Positions 15,860 through 24,958 of a DNA stretch of 64,000 nt are shown here, in pieces. Each line of letters begins with the position of its first letter. Within the stretch, counting starts at the first letter, position 1. The position numbers and the translations under genes were made by a program. This stretch comes from Catellatospora sp. KI3 (lineage in GTDB: Bacteria; Actinomycetota; Actinomycetes; Mycobacteriales; Micromonosporaceae). Location of the stretch: assembly GCF_029948125.1 (NCBI RefSeq), contig NZ_JASAMB010000001.1:620001-684000 (forward strand), read 5' to 3'. Under the pieces are notes generated by a model that searched no databases, was not told where the DNA came from, and saw only the letters and a list, made by a program, of their open reading frames with translations.

Positions 15860-17299
15860 ATGGCAGACGAGAAGAACAACGGCGGTAAACCCGCCGAAGC
15901 CGAGCCCGCCGACGATCTCAAGGTCACCCACCATGATCGGGGCGGGCTGCGCTACACCGCGACCGCGGGCCGGGTCGTGCTCCGCGGCGAGTCGCACACC
16001 GACGACGCGTTCGACGGGCACAAGGCGAAGGCGGAGATGTTCGTCGTGGCGTACACGCTCGACGGCGCCGACCCGGCCACGCGGCCGGTGACCTTCGCCT
16101 TCAACGGCGGACCCGGCTCGTCGAGCGTGTGGCTGCACGTCGGCCTGCTCGGTCCGCGCCGGGTGGTGATGGGCGACGCCGGTGCGCTGACCCCGCCGCC
16201 GTACGGGCTGACCGACAACCACGAGACCCTGCTGCACCACTCCGACCTGGTCTTCATCGACCCGGTGTCGACCGGTTACTCCCGGGCCGTCAAGGGCGGC
16301 AAGAGCAAGGAGTACCACGGCTTCACCGGCGACGTGGAGAGCGTGGGCGAGCTGATCCGGCTGTGGACCTCGCGCAACGGCCGGTGGTCGTCGCCGAAGT
16401 ACCTGTGCGGTGAGTCGTACGGCACGCTGCGCGCCGCGGCCCTGGCCAACCACCTGCAGGACAAGCACGGCATGTGGCTCAACGGCCTGATGCTCGTCTC
16501 CAGCGTCCTCAACATCGGCACGCTGGAGTTCCACCCGCACCTCGACGTCGCCTACCCGCTGTTCCTGCCGACCTACGCGGCGATCGCGCACTACCACGGC
16601 CTGCACGGCGACCGGCCGCTGCGCGAGGTGCTGGCCGAGGCCGAGGCGTTCGCCGATCAGGCGTACCCGTGGGCGCTGGCGCGCGGCTCGCGCCTGTCCG
16701 ACGCCGAGCGCACTGCCGCGGTCGGGCAGCTGGCCCGGCTGACCGGCCTGAGCGAGGACTACGTCGACCGGGTGGACCTGCGGCCGGAGCACGTCCGCTT
16801 CTTCACCGAGCTGCTGCGCTCGAGGCGGCGTACCGTCGGGCGGCTGGACGGGCGGTTCCTGGGCTGGGACGCCGACTACGGACGCGAGCACTGGACGTCC
16901 GACCCGTCCTTCGACGCGATCATGGGGCCGTACAGCGCGGCGATCAACCAGTACCTGCGCGCCGAGCTCGACTACGCCAACGACCTGCCGTACCGCGCGC
17001 TGTCCCCGGACGTGCACCCGTGGTCGTTCAAGGAGTTCGAGGGTGAGCACGTCAACGTGGCGCACAAGCTGGCCGCGGCGATGCGCGCCAACCCGCACCT
17101 GCGGGTCCAGGTGGCCTGCGGCTACCACGACGGCGCCACGCCGTACTACGCCTCCGAGCACACCTTCGCCCACCTGGAGATCCCGGCCGAGCTGCGCGCC
17201 AACATCGAGTTCAAGTACTACGAGGCCGGCCACATGATGTACGTCCACGAGCCGAGCCGCCTCGCGCAGTCGCAGCATCTGGCGGACTTCGTCCGATGA
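15860..17299 (+). CDS. S10 serine carboxypeptidase-like protein
   Basis: 479 residues. The S10 signatures are clear: FNGGPGSSSVWLH for the oxyanion region, LCGESYGTLRAAALANHL with the nucleophile Ser, the Asp in ACGYHDGATPYYA, and the His in YYEAGHMMYVHEPSR. No signal peptide is visible at the N-terminus (MADEKNNGGKPAEAEPADD), so it is probably cytosolic, unlike eukaryotic lysosomal relatives. It starts 21 bp after the winged-helix gene, so the two may share a transcript. Substrate not predictable. Confidence 0.9.
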   Translation: MADEKNNGGKPAEAEPADDLKVTHHDRGGLRYTATAGRVVLRGESHTDDAFDGHKAKAEMFVVAYTLDGADPATRPVTFAFNGGPGSSSVWLHVGLLGPRRVVMGDAGALTPPPYGLTDNHETLLHHSDLVFIDPVSTGYSRAVKGGKSKEYHGFTGDVESVGELIRLWTSRNGRWSSPKYLCGESYGTLRAAALANHLQDKHGMWLNGLMLVSSVLNIGTLEFHPHLDVAYPLFLPTYAAIAHYHGLHGDRPLREVLAEAEAFADQAYPWALARGSRLSDAERTAAVGQLARLTGLSEDYVDRVDLRPEHVRFFTELLRSRRRTVGRLDGRFLGWDADYGREHWTSDPSFDAIMGPYSAAINQYLRAELDYANDLPYRALSPDVHPWSFKEFEGEHVNVAHKLAAAMRANPHLRVQVACGYHDGATPYYASEHTFAHLEIPAELRANIEFKYYEAGHMMYVHEPSRLAQSQHLADFVR

Positions 17300-17302
17300 C
17301 AT

Positions 17303-17420
17303 GGCAGCCGCCTCCGCGGCTGCGGCGGGATCGCCTCGCGGCGGCGTCTTCCCTCGTCGCTGCGGGGCCTGCGGCCCCGTCACGCTCCTCAGTCCAGACG
17401 CCGCCGCGATCCCGCGTGGC
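17303..17420 (+). repeat. family C structured element, copy 1
   Basis: Begins 4 nt after the S10 stop. Hairpin GCAGCCGC/GCGGCTGC (17304-17323), then three nested helices: outer GCGGGATCGC/GCGATCCCGC (17325-17334, 17406-17415), middle GGCGGCGTCT/AGACGCCGCC (17340-17349, 17396-17405), and inner CGGGGCC/GGCCCCG (17363-17379). Between middle and inner helices lie TCCCTCGTCGCTG and TCACGCTCCTCAGTCC, which are identical in all three copies. Confidence 0.85.
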
Positions 17421-17461
17421 GTGACGGCGGCGCCGGTGACTGAGGATGGCACATTGGACCC

Positions 17462-18601
17462 GTGGATACGTTCTTGATCGTTGTCGTCTGTCTGGGGGCG
17501 GGCGGTGGGCTCGGTTGGCTCGCCGCCCGCTCGCGGTCCGCCGCCGATGTGGCGCGGCTGCAGGCCACCCTGGACGCCGCGCAGGCGGGCGAGGCCCGGC
17601 TGGAGCAGGCGATGCGGGCGCTGTCGTTCGAGGCGACCGCCCAGTCGCAGGAGGCGGTGGCGCGCGCGGTGGCGCCGCTGCACGACACGCTGCGGCGTTA
17701 CGAGCAGCGGGTCAACGAGATGGAGCACGACCGCGTCGACGCGTACGCCCAGCTGCGCGAGCAGGTCCGGGCCTCGGCGGAGATCTCGGCCGGGCTGCGC
17801 GCCGAGACGGGCCAGCTGGTCGCGGCGCTGCGCACCTCGCACGTGCGCGGCCGCTGGGGCGAGCACCAGCTGCGCCGCATCGTCGAGGCCGCCGGCATGC
17901 TGCGGCACTGCGACTTCGACGAGCAGGTCACGGCGGTGCGCGACGTCAGCGCCGACCTGACCGTGGTCCGGCCCGACCTGGTGGTACGGCTGCACGGCGG
18001 CCGCAGCGTCGTGGTCGACGCGAAGGTGCCGCTGGACGCGTACCTGACCGCGTTGGAGGCCCGCGACGAGCGCCAACGCGACACCCAGCTCGACGCGCAC
18101 GCCCGCGCCCTGCGCATGCACGTGGACGTCCTCAGCGGCCGCGCCTACTGGGAGGCGTTCGAAGCCACGCCCGAGTTCGTGGTGCTGTTCGTGCCCGCCG
18201 ACCCGTTCCTGGACGCCGCGCTGCAGCGGGACCCGTCGCTGCTGGAGCACTCGTTCTCCCGCAACGTGGTGCTGGCGACGCCGTCGACGCTGGTGGCGCT
18301 GCTGCGTACGGTCGCATACACCTGGCGCCAGGAGGCGCTGTCGCGCAACGCGGTCCAGGTGCACGAGCTGGCCAAGCAGCTGTACGCCCGGCTCGGCACG
18401 GTCAGCGGCCACCTGACCAAACTCGGCACCTCGCTGACCGGCTCGATCACCGCGTACAACGCGGCGATCGGCTCGCTGGAGCAGCGCGTCCTGGTCACCG
18501 CCCGCCGCCTCAACGAGCTGGGCGTGGGCGGCGACGAACTCCCCGAGCAGCGCCCCATCGAGCTGACCCCACGCCAGCCGCAAGCCCCCGAACTTCTCTG
18601 A
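17462..18601 (+). CDS. rmuC: RmuC, DNA recombination-limiting protein
   Basis: 379 residues from GTG 17462. One N-terminal membrane helix (TFLIVVVCLGAGGGLGWLAA) anchors it, followed by a coiled coil to about residue 120. The nuclease-like RmuC domain then begins at RGRWGEHQLRRIVEAAGML and includes VVVDAKVPLDAYL. RmuC limits inversion at short inverted repeats in E. coli, which fits a genome with many palindromes, though that link is only suggestive. It is a monocistronic gene between the family C element and a pair of family B elements. Confidence 0.93.
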   Translation: MDTFLIVVVCLGAGGGLGWLAARSRSAADVARLQATLDAAQAGEARLEQAMRALSFEATAQSQEAVARAVAPLHDTLRRYEQRVNEMEHDRVDAYAQLREQVRASAEISAGLRAETGQLVAALRTSHVRGRWGEHQLRRIVEAAGMLRHCDFDEQVTAVRDVSADLTVVRPDLVVRLHGGRSVVVDAKVPLDAYLTALEARDERQRDTQLDAHARALRMHVDVLSGRAYWEAFEATPEFVVLFVPADPFLDAALQRDPSLLEHSFSRNVVLATPSTLVALLRTVAYTWRQEALSRNAVQVHELAKQLYARLGTVSGHLTKLGTSLTGSITAYNAAIGSLEQRVLVTARRLNELGVGGDELPEQRPIELTPRQPQAPELL

Positions 18602-18604
18602 GCG

Positions 18605-18661
18605 AGGTAAGGAAGGGCCCCTTCTTATCGCTTTACGTAGCAGAGGGGCCCCTTCTTAACG
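18605..18661 (+). repeat. family B palindromic repeat, copy 2
   Basis: TAAGGAAGGGCCCCTTCTTA and GAGGGGCCCCTTCTTAAC flank the core TCGCTTTACGTAGC. It begins 4 nt after the rmuC stop and is in the same orientation as copy 1. Confidence 0.9.
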
Positions 18662-18730
18662 GCCGTGCCGCAGCCGTGATGAGCCTCGCTCCCATGATCG
18701 ACTGCAGGCTGCGAACAGCCGGAGACGAGC

Positions 18731-18786
18731 GTTAAGAAGGGCCCCTTCTACATCGCAAAGCGATAAGAAGGGGCCCTTCCTTACCC
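18731..18786 (-). repeat. family B palindromic repeat, copy 3 (inverted)
   Basis: The reverse complement of the same two-palindrome unit, with core ATCGCAAAGCGAT, 22 nt beyond the stop of the minus-strand ispH gene. Copies 2 and 3 face each other over 69 bp, each serving the 3' end of a convergent gene. Confidence 0.9.
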
Positions 18787-18808
18787 TCGGGGCCTCGCGC
18801 GCGGCGCG

Positions 18809-19774
18809 TCAGGCAGAGGCGGCTTTCATGTCGCGCTTCAGTTCCTGGGGGAGGGAGAAGGTGAGGCGCTCCTGCACCGTGAGGACCTCCTCGACGTCGG
18901 CGAAGCCGAGTTCGGCGAGGCGGGCCAGCACCTGGGTGACCAGCTCCTCGGGCACGCTCGCGCCCGAGGACAGGCCGACCGTGGTGGCGTCCGCGAGCCA
19001 CGCCGGGTCGATCTCGTGCGCGAAGTCGACCAGGTAGCCCTGGCGGGCTCCGGCCTGCACCGCGACCTCGACCATGCGGACCGAGTTCGACGAGTTGCGC
19101 GAGCCGACGACGAGCACCACGTCGCAGTCGGGGGCGATCTGCTTCATCACCTGCTGGCGGTTCTGGGTGGCGTAGCAGATGTCGTCGCTGGGCGGCGACT
19201 GCAGCAGCGGCAGCTTCTCCTTGAGCCGGGCCACGGTCTCCATGGTCTCGTCGACGCTGAGCGTGGTCTGCGACAGCCAGACGACCTTCTCCGGGTCGCG
19301 GACGGTGACCTTGTCGACCCCGTCGGGGCCGTCGACGAGCTGGATGTGGCTCGGCGCCTCGCCGGAGGTGCCGATGACCTCCTCGTGCCCCTCGTGCCCG
19401 ATCAGCAGGATGTCGTAGTCCTCGGCGGCGAAGCGGCGGGCCTCGTGGTGCACCTTGGTGACCAGCGGGCAGGTGGCGTCGATCGCCTTGAGGTTGCGCT
19501 CGCGGGCCTGGTCGTGGACCTCCGGCGCCACGCCGTGGGCCGAGAAGATGACGGTCGCGCCCTCGGGGACCTCGAAGTTCTCCTCGACGAAGATGGCGCC
19601 CTTGGCCTGGAGCGTGGAGACGACGTGCTTGTTGTGCACGATCTCCTTGCGGACGTAGATGGGGGCGCCGTACAGCTTCAGCGCCTCCTCGACGGTCTGC
19701 ACCGCCCGGTCGACGCCCGCGCAGTAACCACGGGGCTTGGCCAGCAGGACACGCTTGCGAGGAGTCTCGAACAC
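18809..19774 (-). CDS. ispH: IspH, 4-hydroxy-3-methylbut-2-enyl diphosphate reductase
   Basis: Last step of the methylerythritol phosphate pathway, giving IPP and DMAPP. 321 residues from GTG 19774 ([20 protein letters not shown]). The three cysteines that hold the 4Fe-4S cluster are in [10 protein letters not shown] (C18), [11 protein letters not shown] and [11 protein letters not shown]. The frame is open far upstream over xseA, which is spurious. The gene is divergent from xseA with only 33 bp between starts. Downstream is the family B pair. It works with uppS at 32.1 kb, which consumes its products. Confidence 0.95.
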   Translation of the reverse strand: MFETPRKRVLLAKPRGYCAGVDRAVQTVEEALKLYGAPIYVRKEIVHNKHVVSTLQAKGAIFVEENFEVPEGATVIFSAHGVAPEVHDQARERNLKAIDATCPLVTKVHHEARRFAAEDYDILLIGHEGHEEVIGTSGEAPSHIQLVDGPDGVDKVTVRDPEKVVWLSQTTLSVDETMETVARLKEKLPLLQSPPSDDICYATQNRQQVMKQIAPDCDVVLVVGSRNSSNSVRMVEVAVQAGARQGYLVDFAHEIDPAWLADATTVGLSSGASVPEELVTQVLARLAELGFADVEEVLTVQERLTFSLPQELKRDMKAASA

Positions 19775-19807
19775 CCGACCATCGTACCGTCGGCCTATGG
19801 TGAGCCG

Positions 19808-21034
19808 GTGACTGAGCAGAGCACCCCCGAGCAGCCTTGGCCCGTTCGGGTGATCAGCCAGAAGATCAGCGCCTGGATCGGCCGCCTCGGCTGGGTATGG
19901 GTCGACGGCCAGGTGGCGCAGCTCTCCCGCCGCCCCGGGTCGAGCACGGTCTTCCTGACCCTGCGCGACCCGTCGGCCGACCTGAGCCTCACCGTGACCG
20001 CCAGCCGCGACGTCCTCGACGCCGGGGCGCCGCAGCTCAGCGAGGGTGCCCGGGTCGTGGTGCACGCCAAGCCGGAGTGGTTCGCCCAGCGGGGCACGCT
20101 GAGCCTGCGCGCCGACGAGATCCGGCAGGTGGGCCTGGGCGAGCTGCTGGCCCGCCTGGAGCAGCTGAAGAAGCTGCTGCAGGCCGAGGGCCTGTTCGAC
20201 CCGCGCCGCAAGCGCAAGCTGCCGTTCCTGCCGAACCGGATCGGGCTGATCACCGCCCGAGCCAGCGCGGCCGAGCGCGACGTGCTGACCAACACCCGCC
20301 GCCGCTGGCCGTCGGTGGACTTCAAGGTGGTCCCCGTCACGGTGCAGGGGCCGACCGCGGTGCCGTCGATCATCGGGGCGCTGCAGCTGCTGGACGCCGA
20401 CGAGTCCGTGGACGTGATCATCATGGCCCGGGGCGGCGGCTCGGTGGAGGACCTGCTGCCGTTCAGCGACGAGGCGCTGTGCCGGGCGGTGTTCGCTTGC
20501 CGTACCCCGGTGATCTCCGCGATCGGGCATGAACCGGACACCCCGCTGGTCGACTGGGTCGCCGACGTACGCGCGTCGACGCCGACGGACGCGGCCAAGC
20601 GGGTGGTGCCCGACCTCGCCGACGAGATCCGGCTGATCGGGCAGGCGCGCGGGCGGCTGGAGCGGGCCGTGCGCAACCGCGTCGAGCGCGAGCAGCAGCG
20701 GCTCGACAGCATCCGCAGCAGGCCCGCGCTGGCCAAGCCGTACCAGCTGGTGGAGCACCGGTTGACCGAGGTCACCGCGCTGCGCGACCGGGCCGGGCGG
20801 TCGCTGGGCAACCGGCTGCACCGCGCCGAGAACGACCTGGACCACACGCTGGCCCGGCTGCGGGCCCTGTCACCCGCCGCGACCCTGGCCCGCGGCTACT
20901 CGATCGTGCAGCGCGCCGACGGGCACGTGGTCCGCGCGGCGGACGAGGTGGGCGCGGGCGACGCGCTGAGAGTGCGGCTGGCCGAGGGCGAGCTCGCCGC
21001 TACCGTGAACGGACCAAAGAAGGGGAAGGCATGA
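19808..21034 (+). CDS. xseA: exodeoxyribonuclease VII large subunit
   Basis: 408 residues from GTG 19808 ([19 protein letters not shown]); the upstream open frame overlaps ispH and is rejected. The N-terminal OB-fold ([32 protein letters not shown]) is followed by the catalytic region with [17 protein letters not shown] and [17 protein letters not shown], and a C-terminal helical stalk. With XseB it degrades single-stranded DNA to oligonucleotides. The stop overlaps the xseB start by 4 bp. Confidence 0.95.
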   Translation: MTEQSTPEQPWPVRVISQKISAWIGRLGWVWVDGQVAQLSRRPGSSTVFLTLRDPSADLSLTVTASRDVLDAGAPQLSEGARVVVHAKPEWFAQRGTLSLRADEIRQVGLGELLARLEQLKKLLQAEGLFDPRRKRKLPFLPNRIGLITARASAAERDVLTNTRRRWPSVDFKVVPVTVQGPTAVPSIIGALQLLDADESVDVIIMARGGGSVEDLLPFSDEALCRAVFACRTPVISAIGHEPDTPLVDWVADVRASTPTDAAKRVVPDLADEIRLIGQARGRLERAVRNRVEREQQRLDSIRSRPALAKPYQLVEHRLTEVTALRDRAGRSLGNRLHRAENDLDHTLARLRALSPAATLARGYSIVQRADGHVVRAADEVGAGDALRVRLAEGELAATVNGPKKGKA

Positions 21035-21216
21035 CCGAGCAGCTGTCGTACGAGCAGGCGCGGGCCGAACTGGCCGAGGTGGTGCAGAAGCTGGAGTCCG
21101 GCGGCGGCACGCTGGAGGAGTCGCTGGCCCTGTGGGAGCGCGGCGAGCAGCTCGCCAAGGTCTGCCAGACCTGGCTCGACACCGCCAAGGCCCGCCTCGA
21201 CGCCGCCACGTCCTGA
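21031..21216 (+). CDS. xseB: exodeoxyribonuclease VII small subunit
   Basis: 61 residues, start overlapping xseA (ATGA). The signature [20 protein letters not shown] then [18 protein letters not shown] is typical of the small subunit, a helical hairpin that packs along the XseA stalk and is needed for activity. Tight coupling suggests several copies made per large subunit through reinitiation, as the complex contains excess XseB. Confidence 0.95.
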   Translation: MTEQLSYEQARAELAEVVQKLESGGGTLEESLALWERGEQLAKVCQTWLDTAKARLDAATS

Positions 21217-21263
21217 CACCGCCGCACCCGACGCCCGCGGCCGGCGCCCGCTCAAGATCACTA

Positions 21264-21324
21264 CAGTTTCGGGGAAACTGCAGCTAAGCAGCCCAAGATT
21301 CCTGCACTTTCCCCGAAACTGCAC
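21264..21324 (-). repeat. family A palindromic repeat, copy 3 (inverted orientation)
   Basis: CAGTTTCGGGGAAACTGCAG and CTGCACTTTCCCCGAAACTG. Read on the minus strand, its loop is GGAATCTTGGGCTGC, matching the loops of the plus-oriented copies, so the element has a direction in spite of its palindromic arms. It lies 47 nt after xseB and 32 nt before the end of the convergent transporter gene. Confidence 0.88.
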
Positions 21325-21356
21325 GCACCCCGCCGCGCGCACCCCGCCGCGCGCGG

Positions 21357-22274
21357 TCAGCCGCGGGCGGCGATGCGGACGGCGACCAGGGTGAGCACGG
21401 CGCCGGTGACGGTCAGGGCGTCGGGGCGGCCGGCGGCGCCGGGGGCGAGGGCGTCGATGACCAGTGCGCCGAGGATCTGGCCCGCGATCATGCCCAGCCC
21501 GAGGAGCAGTACGCCGATGCGGTGCACCACCACCGCCGCGATCGCGATGAAGGTGATGCCGAGCGGCCCGCCCAGGTAGAGCCAGAACTGCGGGGGCAGG
21601 TGGCCGGGCGGGGCGCCGCGCAGCGCGTACTCGACGGCCAGGGCGAGCAGCAGCGCGCAGGTGCCGACGGCGAAGTTGAGCAGGGTGGCGGGCCACGGCG
21701 AGCCCGCCGCTCCGGCCACCCGGCCGTTGACGCCCTGCTGCCAGGCCAGCCCGAGCCCGGCCAGCAGCGGCAGCACGGCCAGGCCGGTCGCGCGCGGGTC
21801 GCCGAGGTGGGTCGACACGGCGACGAACACGGCCACCACGCACAGCGCGGCGCCGATGAGCCGGTTGCGGGTGACCGGGCGTACGCCGCCGGGCCCGATC
21901 CCGGCCCGGTCGACGGCCAGGCTGGACGCGGACTGCCCGGCGACCAGCGCCACGATGAACACCGACACCCCCAGCAGCGGCACGGTCAGGCCCTGCGTGG
22001 TGACCAGGAACGCCCCGCACGCCCCGCCGATGCACTGCCACCAGCGCAGGCTCCCGCCGCGTACGGCGGCGACGACTTTGCCGACGCCGGTGCGCATGAA
22101 CGGCAGGGCGAACAGGAGCACGACGAACCCGATGCCGAACGAGATCGTCGCGGCCGCGATGCCGTCGCCGAGCTGCCGGCCGAGTTCACCGTTGATGCGT
22201 GACTGCAGGGCGAGGCCTGCTCCGGCCAGGACGGCCAGGCCGACTCCGGCCGCGCGGGTGGTGCCGGTGTTCAC
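21357..22274 (-). CDS. DMT-superfamily transporter, YdcZ type
   Basis: 305 residues with about ten hydrophobic segments, arranged as two related halves: LAGAGLALQSRINGELGRQ begins the first and LAGLGLAWQQGVNGRVAG the second. The phrase QSRINGELGR is typical of the DMT_YdcZ family (PF04657). Substrate unknown. It starts at GTG 22274, 18 bp after the glpX stop on the same strand, so it may be cotranscribed with glpX, but no functional link is evident. Confidence 0.88.
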   Translation of the reverse strand: MNTGTTRAAGVGLAVLAGAGLALQSRINGELGRQLGDGIAAATISFGIGFVVLLFALPFMRTGVGKVVAAVRGGSLRWWQCIGGACGAFLVTTQGLTVPLLGVSVFIVALVAGQSASSLAVDRAGIGPGGVRPVTRNRLIGAALCVVAVFVAVSTHLGDPRATGLAVLPLLAGLGLAWQQGVNGRVAGAAGSPWPATLLNFAVGTCALLLALAVEYALRGAPPGHLPPQFWLYLGGPLGITFIAIAAVVVHRIGVLLLGLGMIAGQILGALVIDALAPGAAGRPDALTVTGAVLTLVAVRIAARG

Positions 22275-22292
22275 GGTGAGGGGTGCCCGCTC

Positions 22293-23291
22293 TCAGTTGA
22301 AGTCCACCGCCGAGTAGCCCGCGAGCTTCTCCAGCCGGTGGTACGAGTCGATCACACGTATGGTGCCCGACTTCGACCGCATGACGATCGACTGGGTGTA
22401 CGCCCCGTTGTCCCGGTAGCGCACGCCCCGCAGCAGGTCGCCGCCGGTGACCCCGGTGGCCACGAAGAACACGTTCTCGCCGGTGACCAGGTCCTCGGTG
22501 GTCAGCACCCGGCTCAGGTCGTGCCCGGCCGCCAGCGCCTTCTCCCGTTCGGCCTCGTCGCGGGGCCACAGCCGCCCCTGCATCGCGCCGCCGATGCACT
22601 TGAGCGCGCAGGCGGCGGTGATGCCCTCCGGCGTGCCGCCGATGCCCATCAGCACGTCGACGTCGGACTGCTCGCGGGCGGCGGCGATGGCTCCGGCGAT
22701 GTCGCCGTCGGAGATGAAGTTGATCCGGGCGCCGCTCTCGCGGACCTCGCGGATCAGGTCGGCGTGGCGGGGGCGGTCCAGGATGCAGACCGTCAGGTCC
22801 GATACGCGGACCCGCTTGGCCTTGGCGATCCGGACCAGGTTCTCGGTCCAGCCGAGCGTGATGTCGATGACGTCGGCCGCCTCCGGCCCGACGACCAGCT
22901 TCTCCATGTAGAAGACGGCGCTGGGGTCGAACATCGCGCCGCGCTCGGCGACGGCGAGCACGGCCAGCGCGTTCGGCATGCCCTTGCTCATCAGGGTGGT
23001 GCCGTCGATCGGGTCGACCGCCACGTCGACCTCGGGTCCGGTGCCGTCGCCGACCTGCTCGCCGTTGAACAGCATCGGGGCGTTGTCCTTCTCGCCCTCA
23101 CCGATCACCACGACGCCGCGCATGGGCAGCGAGTTGATCAGTTTGCGCATGGCGTCCACGGCGGCCCCGTCGCCGCCCTCCTTGTCGCCGCGGCCGACCC
23201 AGCGGCCGGCGGCCATGGCGGCGGCCTCGGTCACGCGTACGAGATCGAGGGCCAGGTTGCGGTCGAGATCCTGGGGATTACGGGTGGTCAT
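22293..23291 (-). CDS. glpX: class II fructose-1,6-bisphosphatase (GlpX)
   Basis: 332 residues from ATG 23291, with AGGAG placed correctly; 12 more codons upstream are open but have no ribosome site. Motifs: [11 protein letters not shown] and [17 protein letters not shown] for metal and phosphate binding, [18 protein letters not shown] near residue 215. It makes fructose-6-phosphate in gluconeogenesis, complementing pckG at 33.5 kb. Divergent from a DUF4245 gene, a pairing common in actinobacteria, with a GAACGTACGTTC palindrome between them. Confidence 0.96.
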   Translation of the reverse strand: MTTRNPQDLDRNLALDLVRVTEAAAMAAGRWVGRGDKEGGDGAAVDAMRKLINSLPMRGVVVIGEGEKDNAPMLFNGEQVGDGTGPEVDVAVDPIDGTTLMSKGMPNALAVLAVAERGAMFDPSAVFYMEKLVVGPEAADVIDITLGWTENLVRIAKAKRVRVSDLTVCILDRPRHADLIREVRESGARINFISDGDIAGAIAAAREQSDVDVLMGIGGTPEGITAACALKCIGGAMQGRLWPRDEAEREKALAAGHDLSRVLTTEDLVTGENVFFVATGVTGGDLLRGVRYRDNGAYTQSIVMRSKSGTIRVIDSYHRLEKLAGYSAVDFN

Positions 23292-23344
23292 CGTGCTGCT
23301 CCTCACCGTTGAAGCGCCTGCTCGCATCCTGTCATGCCGAACCC

Positions 23345-23358
23345 TGAACGTACGTTCG
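23345..23358. promoter_or_regulatory. TGAAC-N4-GTTC palindrome between glpX and the DUF4245 gene
   Basis: TGAACGTACGTTCG, containing the perfect 12-bp palindrome GAACGTACGTTC. It is 54 bp upstream of glpX and 60 bp upstream of the DUF4245 GTG. It matches the palindromes at 43454 (accD) and 54526 (accA). The core GAAC-N4-GTTC also occurs in actinobacterial LexA boxes, which remains an alternative. Confidence 0.45.
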
Positions 23359-23417
23359 GGTTGTTACGAAGGCGCCCTCGTGGCGGTGTGACCTGTGACA
23401 TCGGCGAAGATGGTGAG

Positions 23418-23951
23418 GTGAGCAACGCACCGGTCGAGACCGAGCCCGCCCAGGTCCCCGCCTCCAGCGGCCGTACGCCCAAGGACATGGCGCTGTCCCT
23501 GGGTGTGCTGCTCGTGCCGGTGCTGCTGCTGGTCCTGGGCTACCGCCTGTTCTACGGCTGGAACGACGCGGTGACCGTCGACCCGACCTCGGCGATCGAG
23601 AGCGCGGGCCGCGCCAGCATGGCGCCGCTGCCCGGCGCGGTCGCGCCCGACGGCTGGCAGACGGTCACGGCCAAGTGGTCCGACGGCAAGCTGCGCATCG
23701 GCTACCTGGACCGGGACAGCCACGGCGCCCGCCTGGTGCAGTCGCGTACGCCCGCGGCGGAGCTGATCCGGGCCGAGCTGGGCGACAAGGCCCAGCCCGG
23801 CGCGCAGACGTCGGTCGGCGGGGTCGGCTGGCAGCGCTACCACTCGCCCGACGGCGAGGACGCCCTGCTGCGCACCTCGGGCGACACCTCGATCCTGCTG
23901 ATCGGCCGCGACGCCGACCTGACCGCACTGGCGGGCGCGGTCTCGCACTGA
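23418..23951 (+). CDS. DUF4245 membrane-anchored protein
   Basis: 177 residues if started at GTG 23418 (VSNAPVETEP); the frame is open to ATG 23334, but that would place the GAACGTACGTTC palindrome inside the gene. One membrane helix, DMALSLGVLLVPVLLLVLGYRLFYG, then an extracytoplasmic domain with SIESAGRASMAPL-like and GWQTVTAKWSDGKLRIGYLD stretches characteristic of DUF4245. Function unknown. The conserved neighbourhood with glpX is seen in many actinobacteria but the two proteins act in different places. Confidence 0.82.
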   Translation: MSNAPVETEPAQVPASSGRTPKDMALSLGVLLVPVLLLVLGYRLFYGWNDAVTVDPTSAIESAGRASMAPLPGAVAPDGWQTVTAKWSDGKLRIGYLDRDSHGARLVQSRTPAAELIRAELGDKAQPGAQTSVGGVGWQRYHSPDGEDALLRTSGDTSILLIGRDADLTALAGAVSH

Positions 23952-23957
23952 CGCCGG

Positions 23958-24875
23958 TCAGGCGTCCCGGTAGCGGGCGGCGGTCTCGGCCAGCGTCTCG
24001 TCCAGCGGCGTGGGCGCCAGCCCGAAGGTGCGCTCGGTCAGCGACGAGTCCATCGTGAACGGCGCCTCGAACTGGTAGTAGGTCGTCCGCAGCTCCTTGA
24101 CGATGGGCGAGAACAGCCCCATGGTCCACAGCACCGGGTACGGGATGCGCGAGATCTTCGGGGCCGGGGCGCCGATCAGCTCGCCGGCCAGCGCCGCCGC
24201 GCGGCGGACCGAGACCGCGGGCGGGGTGGGCACCAGCCAGGCGCGGCCCCAGGCGCGCTCGTCCCCGGCGATCGTGACCAGGGTGCGGGCCACGTCCCGG
24301 ATGGAAGTCCAGCTGTGCGGGGCGTCCGGGTCGCCCCACACGAAGGCGCGCCGTCCCTTGACCGTAGGGGCCAGCACGTAGTCGCCGAGGGTGCTGTTGG
24401 CCTGGAAGCCGATGTAGTCGCTGGCCCGCGCCTCGGTGGCGCGGATGCGCCCGGCCTGGTGCAGGGCCAGCGCGTCCTCCCACATCCGGGCGCGCAGCCG
24501 CAGCTTCGGGTGGGTGGCCGCGAGCGGGGTGTGCTCGTCGATCGGGGCGGTGACGGGGCCGTAGCCGTACAGGTTGCCGGCCGTGGCCAGGACCGCACCG
24601 CTGCTCTCGGCGGCGCGCAGCAGCGCGTCGGCCAGCGGCGGCCAGTCGGTCAGCCAGCGGTGGTAGAGCGGGTTGGCGCAGTTGTAGAGCGCGGCCGCGC
24701 CCGCGGCCAGCTCGGACAGGCGGGCGGCGTCGGTGGCGTCGGCGGCGACGAGTTCGATGCCGGGGTCGGCCGGGCCGGTGCCGCGCCGGGTGATCACCCG
24801 GACGCGCTCGCCGCGGTCCGCGAGCAGGCGGGCGGTGGTGGAACCGACCGGGCCCGCACCGACGATGACGTGCAT
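23958..24875 (-). CDS. NAD-dependent epimerase/dehydratase family protein
   Basis: 305 residues from ATG 24875, preceded by GGGAGAG; the open frame further upstream runs through the operators and is not coding. N-terminal Rossmann motif HVIVGAGPVGSTTARLLADRG. The family's YxxxK is not obvious: the stretch TAGNLYGYGPVTAPIDEHTP holds the likely tyrosine, and the usual lysine position reads RARMWED. It is an extended short-chain dehydrogenase, possibly NmrA-like. It is divergent from a TetR gene with two matching operators between them, so it is probably that regulator's target. Confidence 0.82.
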   Translation of the reverse strand: MHVIVGAGPVGSTTARLLADRGERVRVITRRGTGPADPGIELVAADATDAARLSELAAGAAALYNCANPLYHRWLTDWPPLADALLRAAESSGAVLATAGNLYGYGPVTAPIDEHTPLAATHPKLRLRARMWEDALALHQAGRIRATEARASDYIGFQANSTLGDYVLAPTVKGRRAFVWGDPDAPHSWTSIRDVARTLVTIAGDERAWGRAWLVPTPPAVSVRRAAALAGELIGAPAPKISRIPYPVLWTMGLFSPIVKELRTTYYQFEAPFTMDSSLTERTFGLAPTPLDETLAETAARYRDA

Positions 24876-24905
24876 GTCTCTCTCCCAGATCTCTGCCTTG
24901 TTTCG

Positions 24906-24918
24906 AGAGCACCGCTCT
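24906..24918. promoter_or_regulatory. TetR operator site 1
   Basis: AGAGCACCGCTCT, a 13-bp palindrome with one central irregularity, 31 bp upstream of the epimerase start. It agrees with site 2 in 12 of 13 bases. Confidence 0.75.
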
Positions 24919-24958
24919 CTGTTGAGACCATTGAACACATCACCCGGCCGTCGCGTCA

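Noticed and set aside
23345-23358. LexA box
   Set aside because: The core GAAC-N4-GTTC fits, but the actinobacterial box needs CGAAC on the left and GTTCG on the right. Only the right half of this site agrees, and the accA and accD sites have TGAAC/GTTCA. Kept only as an alternative.
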